Position numbers and translations under genes: made by a program
Shown here: positions 31,321 to 39,222 of the stretch, piece by piece
Numbering within the stretch: the stretch's first letter is position 1
Layout of the letters: the number at the start of each line of letters is the position of its first letter
The notes under the pieces: model-generated
The model's database searches: none
The model's input: the letters and a program-made list of their open reading frames with translations, nothing else
Told to the model about the DNA's origin: nothing
Assembly (NCBI GenBank): GCA_018223375.1
Contig: JAGTTS010000001.1
Coordinates: forward strand, 248,001 to 312,000
Direction of reading: 5' to 3'
Origin: Clostridiaceae bacterium Marseille-Q3526
GTDB lineage: Bacteria > Bacillota > Clostridia > Lachnospirales > Lachnospiraceae
Length of the DNA: 64,000 nucleotides

Positions 31321-31575
31321 CTATCTTGCCTTCTCGATAATCTCAACAAGTCTCCATCTCTTGTCCTTGGATAAAGGTCTTGTCTCCATCACTTTAACAG
31401 TATCACCGATTCCGCACTGATTCTCCTCATCATGCGCCTTTAATTTATATGTCCTCTTAACGATCTTGCCGTATAAAGGATGCTTTACGTGGTCCTCGAT
31501 AGCAACAACGATTGTCTTGTCCATCTTATCGCTTACTACCTTGCCAGTACGTGTTTTTCTTAAATTTCTTTCCAC
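31321..31575 (-). CDS. rpsQ: 30S ribosomal protein S17
   Basis: 84 residues, OB fold, starting MERNLRKTRTGKVVSDKMDK and containing the signature-like GDTVKVMETRPLSKDKRW. Early 16S rRNA binder. Standard position after rpmC. Confidence 0.98.
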   Translation of the reverse strand: MERNLRKTRTGKVVSDKMDKTIVVAIEDHVKHPLYGKIVKRTYKLKAHDEENQCGIGDTVKVMETRPLSKDKRWRLVEIIEKAR

Positions 31576-31623
31576 GGTAGAGATTCTCCTTTCGATTATT
31601 CTCTCTATGCCTCAAAATGCAGA

Positions 31624-31839
31624 TTAAGCTAACTTGGACTTCTCTGTAATAACAGTCTGAATCCTGGCGATGTTCCTGCGAACTTCCTTAATTCTGCTTG
31701 TATTATCTAACTGGTTGGTTGCATTCTGGAATCTTAAGTTGAAAAGTTCCTTCTTAGCAGCTACTAATTCTTCATTTAATTCTGCAGCTGATTTTGCCTT
31801 TAAATCTTCTACAAACTTATTAATTTTCACTGTTATCAC
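31624..31839 (-). CDS. rpmC: 50S ribosomal protein L29
   Basis: 71 residues as drawn from ATG 31839; the GTG three codons in (31830, then KINKFVEDLKAK) is the better family start and would give 68 residues. The conserved KKELFNLRFQ motif is present. L29 lines the exit tunnel and contacts trigger factor and SRP. It overlaps the end of rplP by 11-20 bases. Confidence 0.96.
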   Translation of the reverse strand: MITVKINKFVEDLKAKSAAELNEELVAAKKELFNLRFQNATNQLDNTSRIKEVRRNIARIQTVITEKSKLA

Positions 31840-32257
31840 CGCCTTCTAAATCTGCCTTAGAAGCAATTTTGCACTTGCATGGAAGTTTGTGCATTGCAAG
31901 ACGTAATGCTTCTCTCGCTGTTTCCTCTGGTACTCCCGCGATCTCAAATAATACGCGGCCTGGCTTTACTACTGCTACCCAGTATTCAAGAGCGCCCTTA
32001 CCGGAACCCATTCGAGTCTCAGCCGGCTTCGCAGTTACTGGCTTATCTGGGAAAATCTTGATCCAAACCTTACCGCCACGCTTGATGTAACGTGTCATGG
32101 CAATACGGGCTGCCTCAATCTGGTTGCTTCTAATCCAACATGGCTCTGTAGCGACTAAACCGAACTCACCGTAGCAAATTACATTTCCTCTTGTAGCTTT
32201 TCCTCTCATGGAGCCACGGAACTGTTTACGACGCTTAACTCTCTTAGGCATTAACAT
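31820..32257 (-). CDS. rplP: 50S ribosomal protein L16
   Basis: 145 residues starting MLMPKRVKRRKQFRGSMRGK and containing TRYIKRGGKVWIKIFPDKP and the loop arginine region KPAETRMGSGKG. It organises the A-site tRNA elbow. It overlaps rpsC by one base (stop/start) and rpmC at the other end. Confidence 0.98.
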   Translation of the reverse strand: MLMPKRVKRRKQFRGSMRGKATRGNVICYGEFGLVATEPCWIRSNQIEAARIAMTRYIKRGGKVWIKIFPDKPVTAKPAETRMGSGKGALEYWVAVVKPGRVLFEIAGVPEETAREALRLAMHKLPCKCKIASKADLEGGDNSEN

Positions 32258-32913
32258 TATTTATCGCTCCCTTCCTTATTTCCTTTCACAGGAAGAACCT
32301 CGCCCTTGTAAATCCAAACCTTAACGCCTGTCTTGCCGTAGGTTGTGGTTGCTTCGGCGAAACCATAGTCAATATCTGCTCTTAATGTCTGAAGCGGGAT
32401 TGTGCCCTCGCTGTAGAACTCTGTACGGGCCATATCTGCTCCGCCAAGACGTCCTGCAACGGCTGCCTTGATACCCTTAACTCCAGCCTTCATGCTTCTG
32501 CCCATAGCGGACTTCATAGCACGACGGAAGGAAACACGATTCTCAAGCTGCTGTGCGATGTTCTCTGCAACAAGCTGAGCGTCTCTGTCTGGTCTCTTGA
32601 TTTCCTTGATGTCGATAAATACCTTCTTGTCAGTAAGCTTCTGAACCTCAGCCTTTACCTTCTCAATCTCGGAACCGCCGCGGCCGATTACAACGCCTGG
32701 CTTAGCTGTGTAGATAATGATCTTTACTCTATCAGATGCGCGCTCGATTTCAATCTTGGAAACGCCGGCGCTGTATAATTTCTTCTTAAGGTATGTTCTG
32801 ATCTTGTGATCCTCAACCAGATTGTCAGCAAAATCAGCTTCAGCATACCATCTGGAGTCCCAGTCTTTAATAACACCGACTCTTAAGCCGTGTGGATTAA
32901 CTTTCTGTCCCAT
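32257..32913 (-). CDS. rpsC: 30S ribosomal protein S3
   Basis: 218 residues: N-terminal KH domain (about 40-110, with GVVIGRGGSEIEKVK) and C-terminal S3 domain (SMKAGVKGIKAAVAGRLGG). It forms the mRNA entry channel and helicase centre. Standard position between rplV and rplP. Confidence 0.98.
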   Translation of the reverse strand: MGQKVNPHGLRVGVIKDWDSRWYAEADFADNLVEDHKIRTYLKKKLYSAGVSKIEIERASDRVKIIIYTAKPGVVIGRGGSEIEKVKAEVQKLTDKKVFIDIKEIKRPDRDAQLVAENIAQQLENRVSFRRAMKSAMGRSMKAGVKGIKAAVAGRLGGADMARTEFYSEGTIPLQTLRADIDYGFAEATTTYGKTGVKVWIYKGEVLPVKGNKEGSDK

Positions 32914-32927
32914 ATTTGCCTCCTTAA

Positions 32928-33314
32928 TTATCTCTCGTCAAGCACTACAGTGATGTGGCTCATTCTCTTCTCGATTCTGTAAGCTCTTCCCTGTGCTCTC
33001 GGTTTAACTCTCTTCATTGTCGGTCCCTTGTTAGCGTAGCACTCTGCTACATACAGGTTCTCAACATTCATCTGATTGTTATTCTCAGCGTTTGCGATTG
33101 CTGACTCTAACAGTTTCTTTATTAAAGTAGAAGCATATCTGGGATTGTAAGTTACAATACCAAGTGCTGTCTGCACGTCCTTGCCTCTGATGGCATCTAA
33201 TACGAAGCATGCTTTCTGAACGGATACTCTAGCGTAAGATAACTTTGCGGATGGTCTTGTATCCTTGTTAGCATTTCTTTCTCTCTTAATCTGGGATCTA
33301 TGTCCTCTAGCCAT
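32928..33314 (-). CDS. rplV: 50S ribosomal protein L22
   Basis: 128 residues. The core is L22, with the tunnel-hairpin region MKRVKPRAQGRAYRIEKRMS near the C-terminus, where macrolide-resistance changes occur in other species. No insertion or deletion is apparent in that loop. Standard order after rpsS. Confidence 0.98.
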   Translation of the reverse strand: MARGHRSQIKRERNANKDTRPSAKLSYARVSVQKACFVLDAIRGKDVQTALGIVTYNPRYASTLIKKLLESAIANAENNNQMNVENLYVAECYANKGPTMKRVKPRAQGRAYRIEKRMSHITVVLDER

Positions 33315-33342
33315 TTGTAAAACCTCCTTTCAAAGCTTAAGT

Positions 33343-33621
33343 CTATCGACGGGACTTCTTCTCGTCCTTGCCGTGGCCTCTGTAAGTTCTTGTAGCAACG
33401 AACTCGCCGAGCTTGTGTCCTACCATATCCTCTGTTACGTATACCGGAACATGTTTTCTTCCGTCATGAACTGCGATTGTGTGTCCTACCATCTGTGGGA
33501 AGATAGTGGAACGGCGGGACCAGGTCTTGATAACCTGCTTCTGGCCTGCTGCGTTCATAGCGTCGACTTTCTTTAAAAGATGCGCGTCTGCAAATGGTCC
33601 TTTTTTAAGTGAACGAGCCAT
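33343..33621 (-). CDS. rpsS: 30S ribosomal protein S19
   Basis: 92 residues starting MARSLKKGPFADAHLLKKV, with the conserved WSRRSTIFPQMVGHTIAVH and the C-terminal FVATRTYRGH. It is in the 30S head and pairs with S13. Ribosome binding site ggaggt, 22 bases after rplB. Confidence 0.98.
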   Translation of the reverse strand: MARSLKKGPFADAHLLKKVDAMNAAGQKQVIKTWSRRSTIFPQMVGHTIAVHDGRKHVPVYVTEDMVGHKLGEFVATRTYRGHGKDEKKSRR

Positions 33622-33643
33622 TTAATTACCTCCTATCGAACGA

Positions 33644-34483
33644 TTACTTGTTAGCGTTTCGTCTTCTTACGATTAACTTGTTGGACTGTTTGTGTTTCTT
33701 TCTTGTCTTAAGACCAAGAGCTGGCTTGCCCCAAGGTGTGCATGGACCTGGACGACCGATACCAGTCTTACCCTCACCACCACCGTGCGGATGGTCATTC
33801 GGGTTCATAACGGAACCGCGGACTGTAGGTCTGATACCCATGTGACGCTTTCTACCAGCCTTACCAATGTTAATCAGGTTGTGATCTCCGTTTCCTACAA
33901 CGCCGATAGTAGCGCGGCAGATAATCGGAACCATTCTCATCTCACCGGAAGGTAATCTTAATGTGGCGTACTTGCCCTCTTTAGCCATTAACTGAGCGGA
34001 GTTACCAGCGGAACGAACCAGCTGTCCACCCTTTCCTGGATAGAGCTCGATGTTGTGAATCTGAGCACCAACCGGAATCTCGGAAAGCGGTAAGCAGTTT
34101 CCTACCTTCGCCTCAGCGTCCGGACCGGACATAACCTTTGTTCCAACTGTCAGTCCCTGTGGTGCCAGGATGTATGCCTTCTCGCCGTCTGCGTAGCAGA
34201 TTAAAGCGATGTTTGCTGTTCTGTTCGGATCGTACTCGATACCGATAACGGTTGCCGGGATACCATCCTTCTTATTTCTCTTGAAATCGATGATTCTGTA
34301 TTTTCTTCTGGAGCCGCCTCCGCGGTGTCTCACAGTGATTTTACCCTGATTGTTACGGCCAGCGTTCTTCTTTAAAGATACTACTAAGGATTTCTCTGGT
34401 GTTGTCTTTGTGATCTCGGAGAAATCAGAGCCGGTCATATGTCTTCTGGAAGGTGTATATGGGCCATATGTTTTAATTCCCAT
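33644..34483 (-). CDS. rplB: 50S ribosomal protein L2
   Basis: 279 residues. It starts MGIKTYGPYTPSRRHMTG and has the highly conserved C-terminal VMNPNDHPHGGGEGK segment near the peptidyl-transferase centre. Normal length. It is preceded by a 114-base spacer with three hairpins. Confidence 0.98.
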   Translation of the reverse strand: MGIKTYGPYTPSRRHMTGSDFSEITKTTPEKSLVVSLKKNAGRNNQGKITVRHRGGGSRRKYRIIDFKRNKKDGIPATVIGIEYDPNRTANIALICYADGEKAYILAPQGLTVGTKVMSGPDAEAKVGNCLPLSEIPVGAQIHNIELYPGKGGQLVRSAGNSAQLMAKEGKYATLRLPSGEMRMVPIICRATIGVVGNGDHNLINIGKAGRKRHMGIRPTVRGSVMNPNDHPHGGGEGKTGIGRPGPCTPWGKPALGLKTRKKHKQSNKLIVRRRNANK

Positions 34484-34597
34484 GACTTAAACTCCTTTCT
34501 GATGCCGGATATAGTGTTCATCCGGTTGCTGCCGGAGGCTACAACGCCTCCTGGTGTGTTCTCTATAAAGCGACATAGTGTTCGCCGCTTCTTCTAA
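34484..34597 (-). promoter_or_regulatory. Spacer with three tandem hairpins between rplW and rplB
   Basis: Hairpins ccggat/atccgg (34504-34524), ggaggc/gcctcc (34534-34551) and gcg/cgc (34569-34586) follow one another. The first and last share the loop sequence atagtgttc. The repeated loop suggests a duplicated RNA element, perhaps affecting L2 expression. Function unknown. Confidence 0.4.
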
Positions 34598-34897
34598 TTA
34601 AAGTCCTGCGAAGATCTCAATCTCCTTGCTGTCCTCTGTCAGCTTTACGATTGCCTTCTTTGTCTTTGCAGTCTTTCCGAATACCATGCCTCTTCTCTTT
34701 GTCTTTCCGTCAAGGTTCATGGTGCTTACAGCTGCTACCTTTGTTCCTGGGAACATTTTCTCAACAGCCTCTTTAATCATGGTCTTGTTTGCCTCTGTGT
34801 GAACTAAGAAAGTGTATTTCTTCTCGCTCATAGCGTTCATGCTCTTCTCAGTTACAACTGGCTTGAGGATTACATCATAGTACTGAATATTTGCCAT
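34598..34897 (-). CDS. rplW: 50S ribosomal protein L23
   Basis: 99 residues starting MANIQYYDVILKPVVTEKSM, the standard L23 N-terminus, with the RNA-binding loop LDGKTKRRGMVFGKT. It is at the tunnel exit and docks trigger factor. It overlaps rplD by one base (stop/start). Confidence 0.98.
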   Translation of the reverse strand: MANIQYYDVILKPVVTEKSMNAMSEKKYTFLVHTEANKTMIKEAVEKMFPGTKVAAVSTMNLDGKTKRRGMVFGKTAKTKKAIVKLTEDSKEIEIFAGL

Positions 34898-35511
34898 TAT
34901 GCGTACACCTCCTCGATAGAAGCTACAGCAGCCTTAGTTGCTACTACTGTGTTGTATTTCAGAATGTCATATACGTTGATTGTGTTTACGAAAGCTGTCT
35001 TAACTGTAGGAATGTTTCTTGCAGATAATGCAGCGTTCTCGTCAGCGCCTACTACCAGGGCCTTCTCAACCTTTAAGTTCTTCATAACCTCAGCAAATTT
35101 CTTTGTCTTGATCTCTGCGAAGTTTAACTCGTCAACTACGATGAACTTGTTCTCGTTTACTCTGCTTGTAAGAGCGGATTTGAGAGCCAGTCTCTTCTCC
35201 TTCTTGTTTAAGCGGATTGTGTAATCGCGTGGTGTCGGAGCGAATACTACGCCGCCGCCTGTCCACTGCGGAGCTCTTGTTGAACCCTGTCTTGCGTGGC
35301 CTGTTCCCTTCTGTCTCCACGGTTTTCTTCCTCCGCCGGAAACTTCGGAACGTGTCTTAGCCTTCTGTGTTCCCTGACGCTTGTTGGCTAACTGAGCTAC
35401 AACAGCAAGGTGAACCAGGTGCTCGTTCACTTCTACGCCGAATACAGCATCGTTTAACTCTAATGTGCCAACTTCGTTGCCTTCAATATTGTAAACAGAT
35501 ACGTTTGCCAT
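34897..35511 (-). CDS. rplD: 50S ribosomal protein L4
   Basis: 204 residues with the tunnel-lining loop KTRSEVSGGGRKPWRQKGTG and HARQGSTRAPQW (about 50-90). In E. coli L4 also represses the S10 operon through the rpsJ leader; a leader structure is present here at 36634-36735. Standard order. Confidence 0.98.
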   Translation of the reverse strand: MANVSVYNIEGNEVGTLELNDAVFGVEVNEHLVHLAVVAQLANKRQGTQKAKTRSEVSGGGRKPWRQKGTGHARQGSTRAPQWTGGGVVFAPTPRDYTIRLNKKEKRLALKSALTSRVNENKFIVVDELNFAEIKTKKFAEVMKNLKVEKALVVGADENAALSARNIPTVKTAFVNTINVYDILKYNTVVATKAAVASIEEVYA

Positions 35512-35539
35512 CTGTATGTTCCTCCTTTCCTATTAAGCC

Positions 35540-36175
35540 TTACTTACGAGCTTTAACAGTCTCTTTAATTGTTACTAAGGATTTCTTTGGTCCTGGTACA
35601 GCGCCCTTAACAAGGATCAGGCTGTTCTCAGCATCTACTCTTACGATTTCCAGGTTCTGGATTGTAACCTTAACGTTACCCATGTGTCCTGGCATGCCTT
35701 TGCCCTTAAATACGCGTCCTGGTGTTGTAGCGGAACCATTGGAACCCTGGTGACGATGGAACTTGGAACCGTGAGCCATAGGTCCTCTGTGCTGACCGTG
35801 TCTCTTGATGGCGCCCTGGAATCCTTTACCCTTGGAAACAGCAGTTGCGTCAATCTTGTCGCCTGCTGCGAAGATGTCTGCCTTAATCTCGTCCTTTACG
35901 GAATACTCGGAAGCATTCTCGAAACGGAACTCTCTGACATATCTCTTGTAGGAAACTCCTGCCTTGTCGAAGTGTCCCTTAACTGGCTTTGTCACAAGCT
36001 TCTCTCTCTTGTCAACATAACCAACCTGTACTGCATCGTAACCGTCGTTCTCTACTGTCTTAACCTGTGTAACTACACACGGTCCAGCCTGAAGAACTGT
36101 TACTGGAGTTAAAACTCCGTCTTCGTTGAAAATCTGAGTCATTCCAACTTTTGTAGCTAAAATCGCTTTCTTCAT
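35540..36175 (-). CDS. rplC: 50S ribosomal protein L3
   Basis: 211 residues starting MKKAILATKVGMTQIFNEDG, with SKGKGFQGAIKRHGQ and the tip region FHRHQGSNGSATTPGRVFKG near the peptidyl-transferase centre. Assembly initiator. 104 bases separate it from rpsJ, with a hairpin at 36205-36226. Confidence 0.98.
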   Translation of the reverse strand: MKKAILATKVGMTQIFNEDGVLTPVTVLQAGPCVVTQVKTVENDGYDAVQVGYVDKREKLVTKPVKGHFDKAGVSYKRYVREFRFENASEYSVKDEIKADIFAAGDKIDATAVSKGKGFQGAIKRHGQHRGPMAHGSKFHRHQGSNGSATTPGRVFKGKGMPGHMGNVKVTIQNLEIVRVDAENSLILVKGAVPGPKKSLVTIKETVKARK

Positions 36176-36204
36176 TTTTTGACCTCCTGTCTTTTTCTAC
36201 AGCG

Positions 36205-36226
36205 GAACGCGGGATTTTCCGCGTTC
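36205..36226 (-). promoter_or_regulatory. Hairpin between rpsJ and rplC
   Basis: Perfect 8-bp stem GAACGCGG (36205-36212) with CCGCGTTC (36219-36226), 6-base loop. It lies 30 bases before the rplC start; no T-run of terminator strength. Possible attenuation or processing site. Confidence 0.5.
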
Positions 36227-36279
36227 ATCCTAGAACAGTCCAGAAATCTATCTAAACCCTTCAGGATAACTGACAAATC

Positions 36280-36597
36280 TTATTTGTTTTTCATCTTGAT
36301 GTTGATGTAAACGCCAGCCGGCATTTCCAGTCTGGATAAAGCATCCACTGTCTTCTGGCTTGGTGTGATGATGTCGATGAGTCTCTTGTGAGTTCTCTGC
36401 TCAAACTGCTCTCTGGAATCTTTGTACTTATGAACAGCTCTTAAGATTGTTACAACCTCTTTCTTAGTTGGTAACGGCACCGGTCCGCTCACCTTTGATC
36501 CGTTCTTCTTTACAGTCTCAATGATTTTTGCAGCAGACTGGTCAACCAGCTGATGATCATAAGCTTTAAGTGTGATTCTCATTACTTGACTTGCCAT
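36280..36597 (-). CDS. rpsJ: 30S ribosomal protein S10
   Basis: 105 residues starting MASQVMRITLKAYDHQLVDQ, containing GPVPLPTKKEVVTILRA and the C-terminal LEMPAGVYINIKMK. It is first in the S10 operon and is also the NusE partner in transcription antitermination. Its aaggaggcgac ribosome binding site follows a structured leader and a promoter at 36829-36857. Confidence 0.98.
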   Translation of the reverse strand: MASQVMRITLKAYDHQLVDQSAAKIIETVKKNGSKVSGPVPLPTKKEVVTILRAVHKYKDSREQFEQRTHKRLIDIITPSQKTVDALSRLEMPAGVYINIKMKNK

Positions 36598-36633
36598 AAA
36601 AAAAGTCGCCTCCTTTTCGTACTATTTGAAGCA

Positions 36634-36735
36634 CGACAAGCGGTGACTGTACACATATCCGTGTGTGTCATACAAAACTCCACACTGAATCCTCCATATA
36701 TTAGGTATTCTCTAAAGTTGTACAGTGACTTGTCG
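36634..36735 (-). promoter_or_regulatory. S10-operon leader RNA
   Basis: Two coaxial stems close the leader: 36634-36640 with 36729-36735 (7 bp) and 36646-36653 with 36719-36726 (8 bp), both perfect, separated by a small internal loop. An inner acaca/tgtgt hairpin follows. Firmicutes are known to carry structured S10 leaders upstream of rpsJ. That this one binds a ribosomal protein is inference. Confidence 0.65.
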
Positions 36736-36828
36736 CCAGTTTCCTAACTTGACATTCGCTCCACGGAAAACCTGCCATCTCTTAGGCAGCAACCTCGCGC
36801 TTCATTGCTATCATGCCACAGCTTCTGT

Positions 36829-36857
36829 ATCATATCATATGTTTCCTGTAATTGCAA
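36829..36857 (-). promoter_or_regulatory. Promoter of the S10/spc operon (rpsJ to infA)
   Basis: TTGCAA (36857-36852), 17 bases and TATGAT (36834-36829) on the minus strand, preceded by aaaatccc as at the alpha-operon promoter. The start would be about 230 bases before rpsJ, leaving room for the leader. Confidence 0.8.
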
Positions 36858-36950
36858 GGGATTTTTCTACTTTTTTCGCCGATTTTTCCTTAGAAAATCG
36901 CGGCCTGTTTTTGACGTTTTTGTGCAGAATGACGGAACCGGGTTATGGCG

Positions 36951-37013
36951 CAGAAAAAGAAATGTTTTCTTGTTCCATCAAAGGCTTAGTCACCGAAAAC
37001 ATTTCTTTTTCTG
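36951..37013. repeat. Perfect 19-bp inverted repeat upstream of the S10 promoter
   Basis: Bases 36951-36969 are the exact reverse complement of 36995-37013, with a 25-base loop. It is AT-rich and has T-rich ends on both strands, so it could be a terminator for incoming transcription. It lies about 95 bases upstream of the -35 box and about 50 bases from repeat copy B. Confidence 0.85.
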
Positions 37014-37064
37014 TAGTGGAATTTGTAAATAGGAAAAGGCTGCAAAATTGCGAACCAGGTGACC

Positions 37065-37184
37065 GGCTGCGTTTTCTGCTCGATTCCCGCATCTGTTATC
37101 CGCCGTTCGCGAAAACTCGCCTTCGTCTCAGACACTTCGCTCGGCGGCGGAAATCAGCGCGAATCTCGCAGCGAAAGCCTCGCC
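37065..37184 (-). repeat. Dispersed 120-bp repeat, copy B (upstream of the S10 promoter)
   Basis: Partner of 23298-23418, same orientation, about 102 of 121 aligned positions identical. It carries CCGCCG with CGGCGG where copy A has CCGCCA with TGGCGG. A further perfect 9-bp inverted repeat, accaggtga (37054-37062) with tcacctggt (37189-37197), encloses the core. Copy A has a different but equally placed GGCTGG/CCAGCC closing stem (23294-23299 with 23427-23432). Preservation of the stem with changed sequence supports a folded RNA or DNA element. Confidence 0.85.
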
Positions 37185-37213
37185 ATCATCACCTGGTCCA
37201 GCAATTTCACGCC

Positions 37214-37418
37214 TCACTCAAAAAGCACGACATATCCGAACACAAAAGAACAGATGATCGCTATCCCCCCCGCAACTTCTTGCAAGAATGAAGTAAAATT
37301 GAGTCGGGGAGCCATCTTTGACATAGAGGAAATTTTCTATTTTCCAAACCAGATCCGGTTTTGCTATCAAAAAAACGCCAATAGCAAACATGCAAAGCAC
37401 CTGCAGTATTTCAATCAT
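37214..37418 (-). pseudogene. Small membrane protein (DUF6199-like), frameshifted in a poly-G tract
   Basis: Starts MIEILQVLCMFAIGVFLIAK and continues PDLVWKIENFLYVKDGSPTQ and ILARSCGG: one transmembrane helix, the P-x-x-x-W motif and the conserved arginine-x-x-GG of the small DUF6199-type proteins. At the GG codons lies a run of seven G on the coding strand (37265-37271). As read, the frame turns into a hydrophilic nonsense tail. With six G it would continue IAIICSFVFGYVVLFE, the expected second helix, and stop at 37216-37214. This is a pseudogene, a phase-variable gene or a sequencing error. Confidence 0.6.
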
Positions 37419-37568
37419 AATCGAATCCCCCGTTAAATTGTCGTTACATGATACCTGTCCAGTCTGCTGCTTCCTCTGAAACTACAAAAGAAAGAAGAGC
37501 AAACTTTCCTCTGTCTTTATCAGAGCAGGGAAAGTCTTCTCTTCTTCCTTATTATAATGCTTATTTGC

Positions 37569-38936
37569 TTAGTCCCACTCTACCGGCTCGTATGGATCTC
37601 TCGCATACTCGTCGCCGTTGTCGGACTCCTTGTCTACCTTTACCACAACGCCCGTTTTATTGGTTTCGAACCTGGTGCCGCTGGAATCCTTGACTGTCGT
37701 ATCTTCCATCACCTTTCCGGATGGGTTGACCAGATAGTTTCTGCCCTCCACGCAGATTACCTCGTACTTGGTTCCGTCGTCAGCCTCCTGAAGCTTGCCC
37801 TTGTAGAACAGGTACTTGTTCTTCACGCCTGTAAAGCCGCGTCCCGCTTTTCCGCCGGACTCTGTGAAGTAAAACTCGCTCTTGGTTCCGTCGCCTTCCT
37901 CGATGGTCATCTTTCCCTTCTGCACAGAGCTTGTCTGCCTGTCGCCGAAGTAATAAGTCTCGAAGTCGCTTCCATTATTCAGGTTGCGGAGTCCGTAAAC
38001 AGGATTTCCATTCTCATCAAAGAGATAGGTAATGCCGTTGATCTTCTCCAGATCCTTGACTGAGGCGTTCTCCACCGACGGCCCTACCTTGGGTTCTCCG
38101 TCGTTTCCGAAATAGTACCACTGCACCTCGTCCTCCACATCGCCCTCGTAGTCCTCCGGCGGATAGGTGGAATACCAGCCTGTGGTCAGCTTTCCATTGT
38201 CCTGAAGGTAGCGGTAATCCTTGAAATTGTCCTCATCGCCGCTGACACAGATCCATCCAGTCTGCATCCGTCCCTCTTCGTCAAAGTAATAGTTTACGCC
38301 GTCAATCTTATATTTCTTAAAGCTGTCTCCGCCAGTCTCCGGCACATAACGTTTTCCGGAGCTCTGGAAATAGTACCAGTGGTGATCGTCGTCGTCCTCG
38401 TAGGGGCGGACATCGTCGTCGTCATTGTCATCGGCGTCCGGATCCTCCAGATACTGCCAGCCTGTGCGCATGGTTCCGTCGTCTCCCAGATAATAGAGAT
38501 CGTCGTCAGCCCAGCCTGTCTGCATCTCCCCGTCTCCGTTGAAATAATACCACTTGTCGGAAATCTTCTGCCAGCTGTCAGAAGCCGCCTTTCCGTCGCT
38601 TGTGAAGTAATACCACGCCTGCTCTGCGTTATTGTCCCAGCCGTCGTCCTTCTTCGCAAGCTTCATCCATTTTCCAGCCACCATAATGCCGTTGGCGTCT
38701 ACATAGTAATCCCCGTCTACCCAGGAATTCAGCGCCATATTTCCGTTATAATCCAGATATCTCCAGAGACCGTCGGCTCCCTTCTGCCATTCATTGGCCA
38801 CCTTGCGTCCGTTTGTATCGTAATATACCCAGTTGCTGCCCGATTTCTGCCATCCCGAAGCGCCAAAGCAAACCGCCGCGCCCGCCATAGTCAGCATAAT
38901 AGAAAGAACCGCTGCGGCAATCCTTTTTCTCTTCAT
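37569..38936 (-). CDS. Secreted cell-wall-binding repeat protein, acidic
   Basis: 455 residues. Signal peptide at about 1-26 (RIAAAVLSIMLTMAGAAVCF, cleavage near FGA-SG). Almost all the rest is choline/cell-wall-binding repeats of the GWQKSGSNWVYYDTNGR type, about 15 in number, some with acidic insertions (one run of DDNDDDD near residue 175). No LPXTG and no catalytic domain, so an envelope-attached structural or adhesive protein is likely. It has its own promoter (38978-39006) and ribosome binding site ggaggag. The gene at 18160-19437 encodes a relative with fewer repeats. Confidence 0.9.
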   Translation of the reverse strand: MKRKRIAAAVLSIMLTMAGAAVCFGASGWQKSGSNWVYYDTNGRKVANEWQKGADGLWRYLDYNGNMALNSWVDGDYYVDANGIMVAGKWMKLAKKDDGWDNNAEQAWYYFTSDGKAASDSWQKISDKWYYFNGDGEMQTGWADDDLYYLGDDGTMRTGWQYLEDPDADDNDDDDVRPYEDDDDHHWYYFQSSGKRYVPETGGDSFKKYKIDGVNYYFDEEGRMQTGWICVSGDEDNFKDYRYLQDNGKLTTGWYSTYPPEDYEGDVEDEVQWYYFGNDGEPKVGPSVENASVKDLEKINGITYLFDENGNPVYGLRNLNNGSDFETYYFGDRQTSSVQKGKMTIEEGDGTKSEFYFTESGGKAGRGFTGVKNKYLFYKGKLQEADDGTKYEVICVEGRNYLVNPSGKVMEDTTVKDSSGTRFETNKTGVVVKVDKESDNGDEYARDPYEPVEWD

Positions 38937-38977
38937 CTATGCTCCTCCTATAAATTCCGCTTATACTTCTATGTATC

Positions 38978-39006
38978 ATTCTAACAAGAGCCGGTAAAAT
39001 ATTCAA
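38978..39006 (-). promoter_or_regulatory. Promoter of the cell-wall-binding protein gene
   Basis: TTGAAT (39006-39001), 17 bases and TAGAAT (38983-38978), minus strand, about 40 bases before the start codon. It is divergent from the promoter at 39051-39079. Confidence 0.65.
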
Positions 39007-39050
39007 GCAAAATAATCTTTCAATTCTATTACGAAAGAGGAAACAAACCT

Positions 39051-39079
39051 TTGACACCTGTCCTGCGGCCATATATAAT
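39051..39079 (+). promoter_or_regulatory. Consensus promoter of the methyltransferase gene
   Basis: TTGACA (39051-39056), 17 bases and TATAAT (39074-39079). This exact sigma-A promoter leaves a leader of about 135 bases before the start at 39223. The leader is AT-rich at first and then GC-rich, with no fold I recognise. Confidence 0.9.
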
Positions 39080-39222
39080 ATCACATGTGAACACAGAACT
39101 ATATTATTATAGAAGAAACTGCTTAATTATTAATTATTTTAGTTGCTGCACCGCGCCAGACCAGGGAAGGAAGACTCCTTCATCTGCCGGCGCCGGAATG
39201 CAGGAGAAAGGAACACGATACT

